Shown: in pieces, positions 36,258 through 44,917 of the stretch
How the letters are laid out: each line of letters begins with the position of its first letter
Numbering within the stretch: position 1 is the first letter of the stretch
Assembly: GCF_000383915.1 (NCBI RefSeq)
Contig: NZ_KB912942.1
Span: 255,806 to 319,805 of the forward strand
Length of the DNA stretch: 64,000 bases
Direction: 5' to 3'
Source: Amycolatopsis benzoatilytica AK 16/65
Lineage (GTDB): Bacteria > Actinomycetota > Actinomycetes > Mycobacteriales > Pseudonocardiaceae
The notes under the pieces: generated by a model
Told to the model about the DNA's origin: nothing
The model's database searches: none
Seen by the model: only the letters and a program-made list of their open reading frames with translations
Program-made: the position numbers and the translations under genes

Positions 36258-36841
36258 CGCGGGACCCGCAGGCCGCGCAGCGCGGTGGACCAGTCGACGA
36301 GCTCGTCCAGCATCCGGGCCAGGATCGCGTCGTGGTGCCCGGCCGGAGCGAACGTGCCGGGCTCGGCCGGGTCGGTGACGACGAAGTCGGTGAACAGCCC
36401 CAACGCGACCTGGCTGCGCACGCAGGCGACGCTGACCTCGGCGAGCGTGAGCCGCAGGTGCTCCACCGCGCGGGTGCCGCCGTTGAGGCCGTAGCTGACG
36501 AAACCGGCGGCTTTGTTCCGCCATTCGGCGAACAGGAAGTCGATCGCGTTCTTGAGCGCGGCCGGCATCGAGTGGTTGTACTCCGGGGTGACGAACACGA
36601 AGCCGTCGAACGCGTCGACTAGTTCGGCCCAGCGCTGGGTGTGCTCGTTGCGGTAGCCGCCGATCGCGGCCGGCACTGGTTCGTCCAGTAACGGCAGGCC
36701 GACGTCGGCGAGGTCGACCAGGTCCACCTGGGCCCGGTCGCCGAGGTGAGCGACGGCCTGTGCGCGGGCCCATTCGGCGACCTGAGCGGCCCGGCGGCCA
36801 GGGCGGGTGCTGCCGGAGACGACAGCCAAGCGAAGTGTCAT
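36254..36841 (-). CDS. NADPH-dependent FMN reductase / flavodoxin-like quinone reductase
   Basis: 195-residue flavodoxin-fold reductase. The FMN phosphate loop is VVSGSTRPGRRAAQVAEW (residues 7-24), and the second FMN contact is VTPEYNHSMPAALKNAIDFLF. Such enzymes reduce FMN, quinones or azo dyes with NADPH. It is the first gene of an operon with an MFS exporter and a DUF1737 protein, all joined by 4-base overlaps. The divergent TetR binds, by inference, the two palindromes in the intergenic region, suggesting a detoxification module for quinone-like compounds. Confidence 0.88.
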   Translation of the reverse strand: MTLRLAVVSGSTRPGRRAAQVAEWARAQAVAHLGDRAQVDLVDLADVGLPLLDEPVPAAIGGYRNEHTQRWAELVDAFDGFVFVTPEYNHSMPAALKNAIDFLFAEWRNKAAGFVSYGLNGGTRAVEHLRLTLAEVSVACVRSQVALGLFTDFVVTDPAEPGTFAPAGHHDAILARMLDELVDWSTALRGLRVPR

Positions 36842-36850
36842 AGCCCCAAG

Positions 36851-36888
36851 TTACAACGGTCGTTGTAATTTTTGCAACGATCGTTGTA
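36851..36888. promoter_or_regulatory. Twin TetR-type operators in a divergent promoter
   Basis: TTACAACG-GT-CGTTGTAA (36851-36868) and TGCAACGATCGTTGTA (36873-36888, inner 12 bp perfect) have centres 21 bp apart, two helical turns, in the 65-bp gap between the FMN reductase operon and the TetR gene. CATACT (36895-36900) six bases before the TetR GTG could serve as -10 of a leaderless message. Confidence 0.8.
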
Positions 36889-36906
36889 CTTCGGCATACT
36901 GGGCCG

Positions 36907-37509
36907 GTGAGGACGGACAAACAGCGCGCACTGCTCGACGGCGCCCTGCGCGTGTTCGCGCGGGACGGCTACGCCCGCGCGAGCATCGACGTGCTCGCCG
37001 CCGAGGCGGGAGTCTCGTCGCGGACGATCTACAACCACTACGGCGACAAGGCCGGGTTGTTCCGCGCGGTGATCCTGGACAGCTCCGACCGGGTCGCCGA
37101 ACGCCAGACCGCGATCGCCGACGCGCTGCTCGGCCGGATCGTCGACCTGGAAGCCGACCTCGTCGAATTCGGGCTGCGGTGGGCGAAACGGGACCCGGAC
37201 ACCGAGCCGCACTGGGCTCTGGTGCGTCAGGTCCAGGCCGACCTCGACCACATCGACCCGGAAACGGTGGCAGCGTGGAAGGACCGCGGTCCAGGCCGGG
37301 TGCGCCGCGCGCTGGCCGGCCATCTGCGCCGGCTCGCCGCCGAGGGGCTGCTCGAACTGCCGGACCCGTCGCTGGCCGCCGTCCACCTGGTACAGCTCAC
37401 CGCGGGCAGCGTGGCCGCGGACCCGGACGCCGACCCGGACGCGGTGATCCGGTCCGGGGTCGGCGTCTTCCTGCGGGCTTACCGAGCCGGGGCTACCAGC
37501 CGAAGCTGA
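36907..37509 (+). CDS. TetR-family repressor of the divergent reductase/exporter operon
   Basis: 200-residue repressor. The HTH is residues 5-50 (QRALLDGALRVFARDGYARA, then LAAEAGVSSRTIYNHYGDKAGLF), followed by an all-helical ligand domain with a conserved C-terminal Tet part. It is divergent from the FMN reductase/MFS operon, and the twin palindromes in the gap are its presumptive sites, which would give autorepression and repression of the operon. Tail-to-tail overlap of 17 bases with the cyclophilin gene. GTG start, no ribosome site, probably leaderless. Confidence 0.88.
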   Translation: MRTDKQRALLDGALRVFARDGYARASIDVLAAEAGVSSRTIYNHYGDKAGLFRAVILDSSDRVAERQTAIADALLGRIVDLEADLVEFGLRWAKRDPDTEPHWALVRQVQADLDHIDPETVAAWKDRGPGRVRRALAGHLRRLAAEGLLELPDPSLAAVHLVQLTAGSVAADPDADPDAVIRSGVGVFLRAYRAGATSRS

Positions 37510-38293
37510 CCGAGCGGATCTTCACCGGATGCCTGGGCGCGCCGTCGAGCGGGCCGTTCGGATCGGTCGGGACAATGCCGTCGGCGACCATCCGGTCCAG
37601 CACCTCCATGCCGCGCACGACCTTGCCCAGCACCGAGTAGTGCGCCGGGATGTGCGCGAACGAGTGCACGATGAAGAACTCGCTGCCGTTCGTGCCCGGA
37701 CCCTGGTTGCCCATCGCGACCGTGCCGCGCTCGTAGGTCTCCGCGCCGGTCACCTCGTCCGGGAACTTGTACCCAGGGCCGCCCTTTTCGACCTCGTAGA
37801 GGTCGCCGCACTGCAGGACGCCGAGACGGGCCGAGTTCGACAGCCGCCAGCACTGCGACCGGTCGTAGAAGTGCTGCAGCACCAGGCTGGTCATGTTCGC
37901 CACCGCACAGGGAGCCGCGCCGGCGCGGTCGAGCCGCACGGTGACCGGGCCGTAGTTGTAGTGGAACGTCACGTCGACGCTCCCGCGAGTGAACGCGAAC
38001 GGCAGCGGGCGCAACACCGGCCGGGCCGCCGGGTTGTCCGGGGTCGGGGTGAAGGTGCAGGGCACCACCGGCGGTTTCGCGGCTGCTGCGGGGACGGTCG
38101 CGGTGGGGACGGCGGTGGTGGGGGCGGCTGCGGCGGGAGCGGCTGCGGCGGGAGCGGCTGCGGCGGGAGCGGTCGCGGTGGGGACGGCGGTGGTGGGCGC
38201 GGCTGCGGTGGGAGCGGCGGTGGCCGGGGCCGCGACGGCCAGCGAAAGTCCGGCGATGACGGCGGCCGCGAACGCGACCCAGCGTGTCTTCAT
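37493..38293 (-). CDS. Secreted cyclophilin-type peptidyl-prolyl isomerase with Pro/Ala/Thr linker
   Basis: 266-residue exported PPIase. The signal peptide is residues 1-27 (AAAVIAGLSLAVAAPATA). Residues 28-72 are a low-complexity linker of AAAP and PTTAVPTAT repeats. The cyclophilin domain covers about 95-266 (NYGPVTVRLDRAGAAPCAVANM, FPDEVTGAETYERGTVAMGN, NGSEFFIVHS, HYSVLGKVVRGMEVLDRM). Four Cys suggest disulfides, as expected outside the cell. Cyclophilins isomerise X-Pro bonds in folding proteins. The linker probably sets the domain off from the wall; its DNA is a degenerate tandem repeat and may vary in length. A hairpin repeat lies in its upstream region. Confidence 0.85.
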   Translation of the reverse strand: MKTRWVAFAAAVIAGLSLAVAAPATAAPTAAAPTTAVPTATAPAAAAPAAAAPAAAAPTTAVPTATVPAAAAKPPVVPCTFTPTPDNPAARPVLRPLPFAFTRGSVDVTFHYNYGPVTVRLDRAGAAPCAVANMTSLVLQHFYDRSQCWRLSNSARLGVLQCGDLYEVEKGGPGYKFPDEVTGAETYERGTVAMGNQGPGTNGSEFFIVHSFAHIPAHYSVLGKVVRGMEVLDRMVADGIVPTDPNGPLDGAPRHPVKIRSVSFGW

Positions 38294-38360
38294 GCGGCCG
38301 CAAAGTAGCGAACCCTGGCACTGGGCACCAGGTTTCGGGCGGCACTCGGCCCGCCTGCCC

Positions 38361-38415
38361 GTCCGTGAAGGGCCCCTTGAGGGACTTAGATTCCCGCAAT
38401 GGGCCCTTCACGGAC
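38361..38415. repeat. Interspersed hairpin repeat, copy 5
   Basis: GTCCGTGAAGGGCCCCTTG and GGGCCCTTCACGGAC with the GACTTAGATTCCC centre. It lies between the DUF2631 3' end and the cyclophilin start. A GGGAGAAGTCGCGCC-type short repeat follows to about 38520. Confidence 0.8.
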
Positions 38416-38531
38416 GCCCCGCGGGAGAAGTCGCGCCGGGAGAAGTCGCGCCGGGGACGCCGCCCAAGGAACGTCGCGCAAGGAACGTCGCGCCCGGGAA
38501 GCCGGGCCAGGGAAGTCGCGGACAGGCGAAA

Positions 38532-38560
38532 GGGCAGGCTCGCGAGTCGCGAGCCTGCCC
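38532..38560 (-). terminator. Rho-independent-type terminator of the DUF2631 gene
   Basis: GGGCAGGCTCGCG-AGT-CGCGAGCCTGCCC is a perfect 13-bp stem with a 3-base loop. On the minus strand it is followed by TTTC, 14 bases after the DUF2631 stop. Confidence 0.75.
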
Positions 38561-38573
38561 CAGCGAAGACGGG

Positions 38574-38828
38574 TTACTTGCGCCAGGCGGTGCGGCGCTT
38601 GCGCAGGTCGAGCAGCAGGAGCAGCACGATGAACGCGGAGAGCCCGACGAGCCACACGTTCTCCGTGTTGTTCTCGTGGTTGCCCTTGATCATCACCAGC
38701 AGGATGATCGCCGAGACCCAGCCCGCGATGCGGGTGGCCTTCGGGAACGTGCCGTGCCAGCCCCACTCCGCGGACGGCTCGTCGCGCGGGTCGACCTCGG
38801 GGCGCTTCTCGACCGCCTTGCCTGCCAC
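38574..38828 (-). CDS. DUF2631 membrane protein
   Basis: 84-residue protein: a charged N-terminus (VEKRPEVDPRDEPSAEWGWH), then two membrane helices (about 33-47 and 58-74) and a basic tail. This is the DUF2631 pattern, confined to actinobacteria and of unknown function. The GTG at 38828 lies six bases after GGAG; another GTG two codons earlier abuts that site. The gene is divergent from dxr across 93 bases, a neighbourhood also seen, as far as I recall, in mycobacteria. Confidence 0.78.
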   Translation of the reverse strand: MAGKAVEKRPEVDPRDEPSAEWGWHGTFPKATRIAGWVSAIILLVMIKGNHENNTENVWLVGLSAFIVLLLLLDLRKRRTAWRK

Positions 38829-38921
38829 GACCACTCCTTCGAACCGCCTGATGTTGTGCCCCCGCATGATCCCACACCGCCAGGCGTCGCGCGGACAGGA
38901 CCCGGGCCATAATGCTCGCTG

Positions 38922-40118
38922 ATGACTACTTCGCGAAGCGTCCTCGTGCTGGGCTCCACCGGATCCATCGGAACCCAGACGCTCGATGTCGCCGCCCGCA
39001 ACCCGCATCTGTTCACGATCGCCGGCATCGCGGCCGGCGGTTCCGACCCGGCGGCGCTCGCCGCGCAAGCGCTCGCGCACGAAGTAGCCGCAGTCGCCGT
39101 GACGAAGCCCACGGCGGTCGAAGACCTGCAGCTCGCGCTGTATGCGGAGGCTCAACGCCGGGGCTACGCGAAGGGCGAATTCCGCCTTCCGCGCATCCTC
39201 GCCGGCACTGACGCGGTGGCCCAGCTGATCGAGACCGTTCAGGTCGATGTGGTGCTCAACGCGCTGCCCGGCTCGCAGGGGCTCGACCCGACGCTGCGCG
39301 CGCTGGCCACCGGCTCGACGCTCGCCCTGGCCAACAAGGAATCCTTGATCGCCGGCGGACCGCTGGTGCTCGCCGCGGCGAAGCCGGGACAGCTGGTGCC
39401 GGTCGATTCCGAGCACTCGGCGATGGCGCAGGCGCTGCGGTCGGGCACCGGCAACGAGGTCGCGCGGCTGGTGCTCACCGCGTCCGGCGGGCCGTTCCGC
39501 GGCCGCAAGCGCGCGGACCTCGGCGAGGTGACCGTCGAGCAGGCGATGGCCCATCCGACCTGGTCGATGGGCCCGCTGATCACCATCAACTCCTCGACGC
39601 TGGTCAACAAGGGCCTGGAACTGATCGAGGCGTCGCTGCTGTTCGGCATCGAGCCGGCGCGGATCGACGTGACCGTGCACCCGCAGTCCATCGTGCACTC
39701 GATGGCCACCTTCACCGACGGGTCCACGATCGCCCAGGCCAGCCCGCCGGACATGCGGCTGCCGATCGCGCTCGCGCTGAACTGGCCGCATCGCGTCCCG
39801 GGCGCGGCGCAGGCATGTTCCTGGGACACCGCGGCGAGCTGGACCTTCGAACCGGTCGACAACGAGGCGTTCCCGGCGGTCGAGCTGGCCCGCGAGGTCG
39901 GCACGGCGGGCGGCTGCCTGCCGGCGGCCTACAACGCGGCGAACGAGGAGGCGGTGGCCGCCTTCCTGGACGGCAGGGCCGGCTTCCTGTCGATCGTGGA
40001 CACCATCGCGCAGGTGGTGTCCGATGCGGACGAATGGCGTCGCGAGCCTCGCGACGTCGCCGACGTGTTCGCCGCGGAGCAGTGGGCCCGCACCCGGGCG
40101 GCTGAACTTCTCCGCTGA
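38922..40118 (+). CDS. dxr: 1-deoxy-D-xylulose-5-phosphate reductoisomerase
   Basis: 398-residue cytosolic enzyme of the MEP isoprenoid pathway, converting DXP to MEP with NADPH and a divalent metal. Visible: the NADPH loop [14 protein letters not shown] (residues 7-20), [11 protein letters not shown], the metal site [28 protein letters not shown] and [15 protein letters not shown], and a C-terminal helical domain. A CATAAT 8 bases before the ATG could be a leaderless -10. Next genes are the site-2 protease (178 bases) and ispG: the conserved actinobacterial dxr-rip1-ispG order, placing two MEP-pathway genes together. Confidence 0.97.
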   Translation: MTTSRSVLVLGSTGSIGTQTLDVAARNPHLFTIAGIAAGGSDPAALAAQALAHEVAAVAVTKPTAVEDLQLALYAEAQRRGYAKGEFRLPRILAGTDAVAQLIETVQVDVVLNALPGSQGLDPTLRALATGSTLALANKESLIAGGPLVLAAAKPGQLVPVDSEHSAMAQALRSGTGNEVARLVLTASGGPFRGRKRADLGEVTVEQAMAHPTWSMGPLITINSSTLVNKGLELIEASLLFGIEPARIDVTVHPQSIVHSMATFTDGSTIAQASPPDMRLPIALALNWPHRVPGAAQACSWDTAASWTFEPVDNEAFPAVELAREVGTAGGCLPAAYNAANEEAVAAFLDGRAGFLSIVDTIAQVVSDADEWRREPRDVADVFAAEQWARTRAAELLR

Positions 40119-40296
40119 CCTGCGCCCGGTGCGCGGGGTACCGCCCGGTCGATGCAACACTGGCTTCACGCTGACGGCGGATACTTGACCAGGTAACTGT
40201 CAGGTGGTCTCACCGCTTCAGCTGAAAGCCGTGGAAGACGACGAACCTGCCGCCACCGCATCGCGAGTCGCGGCTGAGGGGTGAGGTGCAGCGCCC

Positions 40297-41499
40297 GTGC
40301 TTGCCTATGTGATCGGCGTGGTGCTCTTCGCACTCGCGATCTGTGTCTCGGTCGCGTTGCACGAAGCAGGCCACATGGTCACCGCCCGGATGTTCGGGAT
40401 GCGGGTCCGCCGGTACTTCGTCGGCTTCGGGCCGACGGTGTTCTCCTTCCGGCGCGGTGACACCGAATACGGACTCAAGGCGATCCCGCTCGGCGGGTTC
40501 TGCGACATCGCCGGGATGACCGCGCTGGACGAGGTCACGCCGGAGGAAGCGCCGCGGGCGATGTGGCGGTTCAAGACCTGGAAGCGCACGGTCGTGATGT
40601 CGGCCGGTTCGATCGCGCACTTCCTGATCGGCTTCATCGTGCTGTTCGCGATGGCGGCGACGATGGGCCTGCCCAACGTGGACCAGAAGCCGATCGTCTC
40701 GACGATCTCCGACTGCGTGCAGAACGCCACCACCATCGACCAGGTCAACAACCCGGTCTGCAAGCCCGGCGACCCGGCCCCGGCGAAGGCGGCCGGCCTG
40801 CTGCCCGGCGACCAGATCGTTTCCGTGGCCGGGAAGCCGACCTCGACCTGGCCGGACATGGTCACCCAGGTGCAGGCGGTGTCCGGGCCGGTGCCGGTCG
40901 TCGTGGAACGGGGCGGCAAGCAGCAGACCTTCACCGTCGACGTGCCCAAGGTGACCCGGCCGGACCAGAAGGGCGGCACCCAGTCGGTCGGCGCGGTCGG
41001 CGTCGGTGTGGCGAAGAGCATCCACTACAGCGCGCTCGGCGCGTTCGGCGGCGCGACCTCGTTCACCGGCGACATGTTCGCCCGCACCTGGGACGGCCTG
41101 ATGGCCTTCCCGAAGCGCATCCCGGCGGTCATCCACTCGATCTTCGGCGGCCAGCGCGACCCGGACACCCCGGTCAGCGTGGTCGGCGCGAGCCGGCTCG
41201 GCGGCGAGGCGGTGGAGGCCGGGCTGTGGCAGGTGTTCCTGCTGCTGCTGGCCAGCCTGAACTTCTTCATCGGCGTGTTCAACCTGCTGCCGCTGCTGCC
41301 GATGGACGGCGGCCACATCGCGATCGTCTGGTACGAGCGGGTCCGTGACTGGATCCGCGGCCTGCGCGGCAAGCCCGCGGGCGGTCCGGTCGACTACACG
41401 AAGCTGTCCGCGATCACGATGGTGCTGATAGTCATCGGCGGCGGCGTCACGCTGCTGACGGTGACCGCCGACATCGTCAATCCGATCCGGCTGCAGTAG
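40297..41499 (+). CDS. Site-2 intramembrane zinc metalloprotease (RseP/Rip1 family)
   Basis: 400-residue membrane protease that cleaves substrates such as anti-sigma factors within the membrane. The zinc motif HEAGH is at residues 22-26, in helix 1. The second active-site motif is NLLPLLPMDGGH (here MDGGH where LDG is common) in a C-terminal helix. A PDZ domain lies between (AAGLLPGDQIVSVAGKP). It lies between dxr and ispG, as Rip1 does in Mycobacterium tuberculosis; by analogy it may control cell-envelope sigma factors. The GTG at 40297 follows GAGG. Length is usual for the family. Confidence 0.92.
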   Translation: MLAYVIGVVLFALAICVSVALHEAGHMVTARMFGMRVRRYFVGFGPTVFSFRRGDTEYGLKAIPLGGFCDIAGMTALDEVTPEEAPRAMWRFKTWKRTVVMSAGSIAHFLIGFIVLFAMAATMGLPNVDQKPIVSTISDCVQNATTIDQVNNPVCKPGDPAPAKAAGLLPGDQIVSVAGKPTSTWPDMVTQVQAVSGPVPVVVERGGKQQTFTVDVPKVTRPDQKGGTQSVGAVGVGVAKSIHYSALGAFGGATSFTGDMFARTWDGLMAFPKRIPAVIHSIFGGQRDPDTPVSVVGASRLGGEAVEAGLWQVFLLLLASLNFFIGVFNLLPLLPMDGGHIAIVWYERVRDWIRGLRGKPAGGPVDYTKLSAITMVLIVIGGGVTLLTVTADIVNPIRLQ

Positions 41500-41617
41500 C
41501 CGGCCGCACCGGCCGGGGCACGGCGCGGCCGGGAGCGGCCCGACCGGGCGTAACGCTGCTCACCGCGACGGCTGACTTCGTTGAAGCGGGCCGGGGCGAT
41601 GTGGGTACGCTGGATGT

Positions 41618-42769
41618 GTGACCGTCGCGCTAGGTATGCCCGCTCTGCCCCCGCCCGTTCTCGCCGAGCGCCGCAAGACCCGCCAGCTGATGGTGGGCCC
41701 GGTCGGGGTCGGCAGCGACCACCCGATCTCGGTGCAGTCGATGACGACGACCCTGACGTCGGACGTGAACGCGACCCTGCAGCAGATCGCCGAACTGACC
41801 GCGGCCGGCTGCGACATCGTGCGCGTCGCGTGCCCGTCCGCGGACGACGCCGAGGCGCTGCCCGCGATCGCGAAGAAGTCCCAGATCCCGGTGATCGCGG
41901 ACATCCACTTCCAGCCGAAGTACGTGTTCGCCGCGATCGAGGCGGGCTGTGCGGCGGTGCGCGTGAACCCGGGCAACATCCGGAAGTTCGACGACCAGGT
42001 CAAGGAGATCGCGCAGGCCGCGAAGGACCACGGCACCCCGATCCGGATCGGCGTGAACGCGGGTTCGCTGGACAAGCGCCTGCTGGAGAAGTACGGCAAG
42101 GCGACGCCCGAGGCGCTGGCGGAGTCGGCGCTGTGGGAAGCGTCGCTGTTCGCGGAGCATGATTTCCACGACATCAAGATCTCGGTGAAGCACAACGACC
42201 CGGTCGTGATGGTGCGTGCGTACGAGATCCTGGCGCAGCAGTGCGACTACCCGCTGCACCTCGGCGTGACCGAGGCCGGCCCGGCCTTCCAGGGGACGAT
42301 CAAGTCGGCGGTCGCGTTCGGCGCGCTGCTGCGGCAGGGCATCGGCGACACGATCCGGGTGTCGCTGTCCGCGCCGCCGGTGGAAGAGGTCAAGGTCGGG
42401 ACGCAGATCCTGCAGTCGCTGAACCTCCGGCCGCGCAAGCTGGAGATCGTGTCGTGCCCGTCGTGCGGACGCGCGCAGGTGGACGTGTACACCCTGGCGG
42501 ACCAGGTCACGGCCGGTCTGGAGGGCATGGAGGTCCCGCTGCGGGTCGCCGTGATGGGCTGCGTGGTCAACGGGCCCGGCGAGGCGCGGGAGGCGGACCT
42601 CGGGGTGGCGTCCGGGAACGGCAAGGGCCAGATTTTCGTGAAGGGCGAGGTCATCAAGACGGTCCCGGAGCACGCGATCGTGGAGACGCTGATCGAAGAG
42701 GCGATGCGCATCGCGGAGGAGTCCGGCGAGACGATCGGCGAGGGTGCGCCCAGCGTCACCGTGGGGTGA
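41618..42769 (+). CDS. ispG: 4-hydroxy-3-methylbut-2-enyl-diphosphate synthase
   Basis: 383-residue iron-sulfur enzyme of the MEP pathway that converts MEcPP to HMBPP. N-terminal TIM-barrel motifs are [29 protein letters not shown] and [12 protein letters not shown]. The C-terminal [4Fe-4S] ligands are the CPSC pair and the Cys of [11 protein letters not shown] with the following Glu. The GTG at 41618 lies six bases after TACGCT (41606-41611), a leaderless promoter layout. In mycobacteria the next genes are a GNAT and map; here 7.9 kb separates ispG from those two. Confidence 0.96.
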   Translation: MTVALGMPALPPPVLAERRKTRQLMVGPVGVGSDHPISVQSMTTTLTSDVNATLQQIAELTAAGCDIVRVACPSADDAEALPAIAKKSQIPVIADIHFQPKYVFAAIEAGCAAVRVNPGNIRKFDDQVKEIAQAAKDHGTPIRIGVNAGSLDKRLLEKYGKATPEALAESALWEASLFAEHDFHDIKISVKHNDPVVMVRAYEILAQQCDYPLHLGVTEAGPAFQGTIKSAVAFGALLRQGIGDTIRVSLSAPPVEEVKVGTQILQSLNLRPRKLEIVSCPSCGRAQVDVYTLADQVTAGLEGMEVPLRVAVMGCVVNGPGEAREADLGVASGNGKGQIFVKGEVIKTVPEHAIVETLIEEAMRIAEESGETIGEGAPSVTVG

Positions 42770-42776
42770 GCTTGTG

Positions 42777-42831
42777 GTCCGTGAAGGGAACATTGAGGGA
42801 CTCTGAGTCCCTCAATGTTCCCTTCACGACG
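42777..42831. repeat. Interspersed hairpin repeat, copy 6 (near-perfect palindrome)
   Basis: The 47 bases 42781-42827 form a palindrome with 22-bp perfect arms (GTGAAGGGAACATTGAGGGA and CT) around CTG. It lies between convergent ispG and the DUF2891 gene, 13 bases before the DUF2891 stop. Confidence 0.88.
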
Positions 42832-42843
42832 TTCCGGGCGGGC

Positions 42844-43872
42844 TCAGGCGTCGCTGAGCAAGAGCAAGGCGTAATAAGCCAGGAAATGCTCGACGGCGTA
42901 CGGGCCGCCCGTGACCTGTGGCAATGCCGCGTGCGCGTGGGCGCGGGAAGCTTCCTCCAGGGCGGCGCGCGGGGCGGGCAAGGCCTGCGCGATGCGTTGC
43001 CAGCACCAAGCCCGGTGCAGGTTGAGTCCGTGCAGGTGAGCCGTCAGGCCGTCGGAAGAATCGGTCACTTCCGCCGGGGTGAACAGTGCCGCGGGCGACG
43101 GACCGGGCAGGAAGTCGTCCAACCAGGCACGGAAGTCGCCCGCTGGAAGCAACTGGCTCAACAGCTCCGCCTCCGCCAACGCGGGGGACAGGAAGTCCGC
43201 CCCAGAAGGCTCCCAAGCACCGGGGTAGTCCCGGTCTGAGCCAAACCAGCGCAGCGCCGTCTCGGTAACAACCTCCAGCAATCCCGGCTCCCCGCGAGCG
43301 GCTAGCCACTGGGCATAGGGCAGCGTGCGCGAGAGGCCGAACGCACTGTTCGCATGCAGCCCGTACCGGCACGGATACCCAGCCCGTGGCAGCCATTCCA
43401 GAAAACGCTCCACGAACACCGCGCTCAGCGATTGCAGCGCGGCGCACCATCGAGCGGCATCCGGGTCGTCCCAGCCGACCGTCTCCATCGTCAAGGCCAG
43501 CAGCGCGGACCAGCCGTACGGGCGCTGCGTCGTCCGGTGGTGATCCGGAGCGAAGTACCCGGCCTCGGCTGCCAACGCTGGTGCGGTCAGGTGTCCGTTG
43601 AGGAACTCGCGGATCTCCGCGGCCGGGACCAGATCGGAGTGCCTGCGCAGCAACCGCGCCAGTACCCAGAACATCTCGACGCACGAATGCCAGTCGAAGC
43701 TGCCGTAGAAGCACGGGTGCAGCTGACGGATGGCGGGAACCGGGCGGTCGTCAACGCGCCAATGGCTTTCGTAGTGCGGGTACTCGCGCACGACGTTGGT
43801 CAGCGCGGTTTCCGCGAAGCCCCGGGCGTGCGCGGTCAGCAGGGCGGCTCGTTCTTCGGTCCAGCTGGTCAT
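42844..43872 (-). CDS. DUF2891 protein
   Basis: 342-residue soluble protein of the DUF2891 family, probably an alpha/alpha-barrel fold. Features: HPCFYGSFDWHSCVEMFWVL near residue 52-71 with two His and two Cys, DHHRTTQRPYGWSALL, YGLHANSAFGLS, and HLHGLNLHRAWCWQRIAQAL near the C-terminus. The conserved His, Trp and Asp residues suggest an enzyme, possibly a glycan-active one, but no reaction is known. The ATG at 43872 is 6 bases after the stop of the small coiled-coil gene, so the two are one operon. First gene of the accessory block after ispG. Confidence 0.8.
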   Translation of the reverse strand: MTSWTEERAALLTAHARGFAETALTNVVREYPHYESHWRVDDRPVPAIRQLHPCFYGSFDWHSCVEMFWVLARLLRRHSDLVPAAEIREFLNGHLTAPALAAEAGYFAPDHHRTTQRPYGWSALLALTMETVGWDDPDAARWCAALQSLSAVFVERFLEWLPRAGYPCRYGLHANSAFGLSRTLPYAQWLAARGEPGLLEVVTETALRWFGSDRDYPGAWEPSGADFLSPALAEAELLSQLLPAGDFRAWLDDFLPGPSPAALFTPAEVTDSSDGLTAHLHGLNLHRAWCWQRIAQALPAPRAALEEASRAHAHAALPQVTGGPYAVEHFLAYYALLLLSDA

Positions 43873-43878
43873 GGCCGG

Positions 43879-44133
43879 TCAGCCTCGCAGGTGGTGTTGC
43901 GCGGCCTCCCGGATCTGGATGCGCACGTTCTCCAGCGACGCCGCCACCTCGTCGATCTGCCGCAACGCGAGCTGGACCGCGCCCTGGATGGCCGTCGCGG
44001 AGCCGGTTTCGCCCAGCAGGCCGAGTACCTGGGCCTGGAGGTCCTCCAGTTCGCCCTTCGTGGCGAGGGCGATGCCGGTAGGCACCTGGTCGGCCAGCAG
44101 TTCCAGCTGCTGCGCCTGCTCCTGGATCGTCAT
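43879..44133 (-). CDS. Small coiled-coil protein of unknown function
   Basis: 84 residues, almost entirely helical and amphipathic (IQEQAQQLELLADQVPTGIA, ELEDLQAQVLGLLGE, LRQIDEVAASLENVRIQIRE), without membrane segments. It resembles small four-helix proteins that act as partner subunits. GGAG precedes the ATG at 44133. It is translated just ahead of the DUF2891 gene (6-base gap), which suggests a joint function. No family recognised. Confidence 0.65.
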   Translation of the reverse strand: MTIQEQAQQLELLADQVPTGIALATKGELEDLQAQVLGLLGETGSATAIQGAVQLALRQIDEVAASLENVRIQIREAAQHHLRG

Positions 44134-44210
44134 GGCGGATCTCCTGTCGCGGTGGGGACGAGCTCTCCCGTGGTAGCAGAATCCGGCTGCTTCCGGGCTA
44201 GCCTGGTCGC

Positions 44211-44384
44211 GTGAGTCACAGCTGGGCCGCCCGTCCGCCGCACCCGGTGCTGCGGGGGCTGGTCACGCGCTATGTCGGCTACGCCCAGGAAGACCTCCCC
44301 CTCGCCGTGCACCGCGGCCGCGGCCTGCGCCCCAATGCCACATTGGGTGCGTGGGGTGCACCCAATGCCACATTGGGTGCGTGA
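44211..44384 (+). pseudogene. N-terminal remnant of an AraC-family regulator, broken by a tandem repeat
   Basis: The first 36 codons (MSHSWAARPPHPVLRGLVTR then YVGYAQEDLPLAVHRG) match the usual N-terminus of actinobacterial AraC regulators, in which GLPSRHV and the sensing domain should follow. Instead the frame enters a 30-bp repeat (PNATLGA) and stops at 44384. The promoter seems intact: TAGCCT at 44199-44204, six bases before the GTG, is a leaderless layout. No DNA-binding domain exists downstream before the cupin gene. I infer that repeat expansion or insertion replaced the rest of the gene. Confidence 0.6.
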
Positions 44385-44450
44385 GATGCACCGAATGCCG
44401 CATTGGGTGCGTGAGATGTACCCAATGCCACATTGGGGTGCGCGCAGGCG
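44331..44450. repeat. 30-bp tandem repeat, each unit a hairpin
   Basis: Four units start at 44331, 44361, 44391 and 44421. The core CCCAATGCCACATTGGG is a perfect 7-bp-arm hairpin with a CCA centre, joined by TGCGTGRGRTGCA. Unit 3 carries compensatory-looking changes outside the stem. The minus-strand reading gives HAPNVALGAP decapeptides, but no gene boundary supports translation. Confidence 0.85.
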
Positions 44451-44510
44451 GGGGCGAGATCAGCTTGGGGTGGCACGACGTTGGCAGCGGCGCGCATACG
44501 TTCGCGGTTT

Positions 44511-44846
44511 TCAACCCTCCGGATAGAACACGAACAGTGTGCATCCGGTCGCCGAGGCCGGGACGTGCCAGGATCCGCCCGGTGCGTGCAAGAAAGTCCC
44601 GGCCGGATAATCCCGCGCGCCGTCGTGGAAGACGCCGGACACGACGAAAACCTCTTCTGGCCCGGGTTCGTGCAGGTCGCGTTCCGGCCACGAGCTGCCC
44701 GGGTCGAACTCGACCACGTTCGCGTGCGCGCCGTTCTCGCCGGTCCACAGCGGGCGCAACCGGATGCCGGGGAACAGTTCTTTCACCGGGGCGTCGTCGG
44801 TCCGGATCGCCGTATACCCCGGCTGAGCAAGGATTTCAGGGTGCAT
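44511..44846 (-). CDS. Cupin-domain protein (ChrR-like)
   Basis: 111-residue single cupin. The barrel contains SSWPERDLHEPGPEEVFVVS (metal-binding H and E) and GTFLHAPGGSWHVPASATGC (second motif with His), as in the ChrR cupin family of small-molecule sensors or isomerases. The ATG at 44846 starts MHPEILAQPGYTAIRT. It is divergent from a GlxA regulator across 71 bases, so it may be the target of that regulator. Metal and substrate unknown. Confidence 0.82.
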   Translation of the reverse strand: MHPEILAQPGYTAIRTDDAPVKELFPGIRLRPLWTGENGAHANVVEFDPGSSWPERDLHEPGPEEVFVVSGVFHDGARDYPAGTFLHAPGGSWHVPASATGCTLFVFYPEG

Positions 44847-44917
44847 GACAGTCAGCTTGGCGAGGCCGGTGCGGGAAGCACAGAGACAGGAAAGACATCC
44901 TCAGGTACTTTCTTGCC

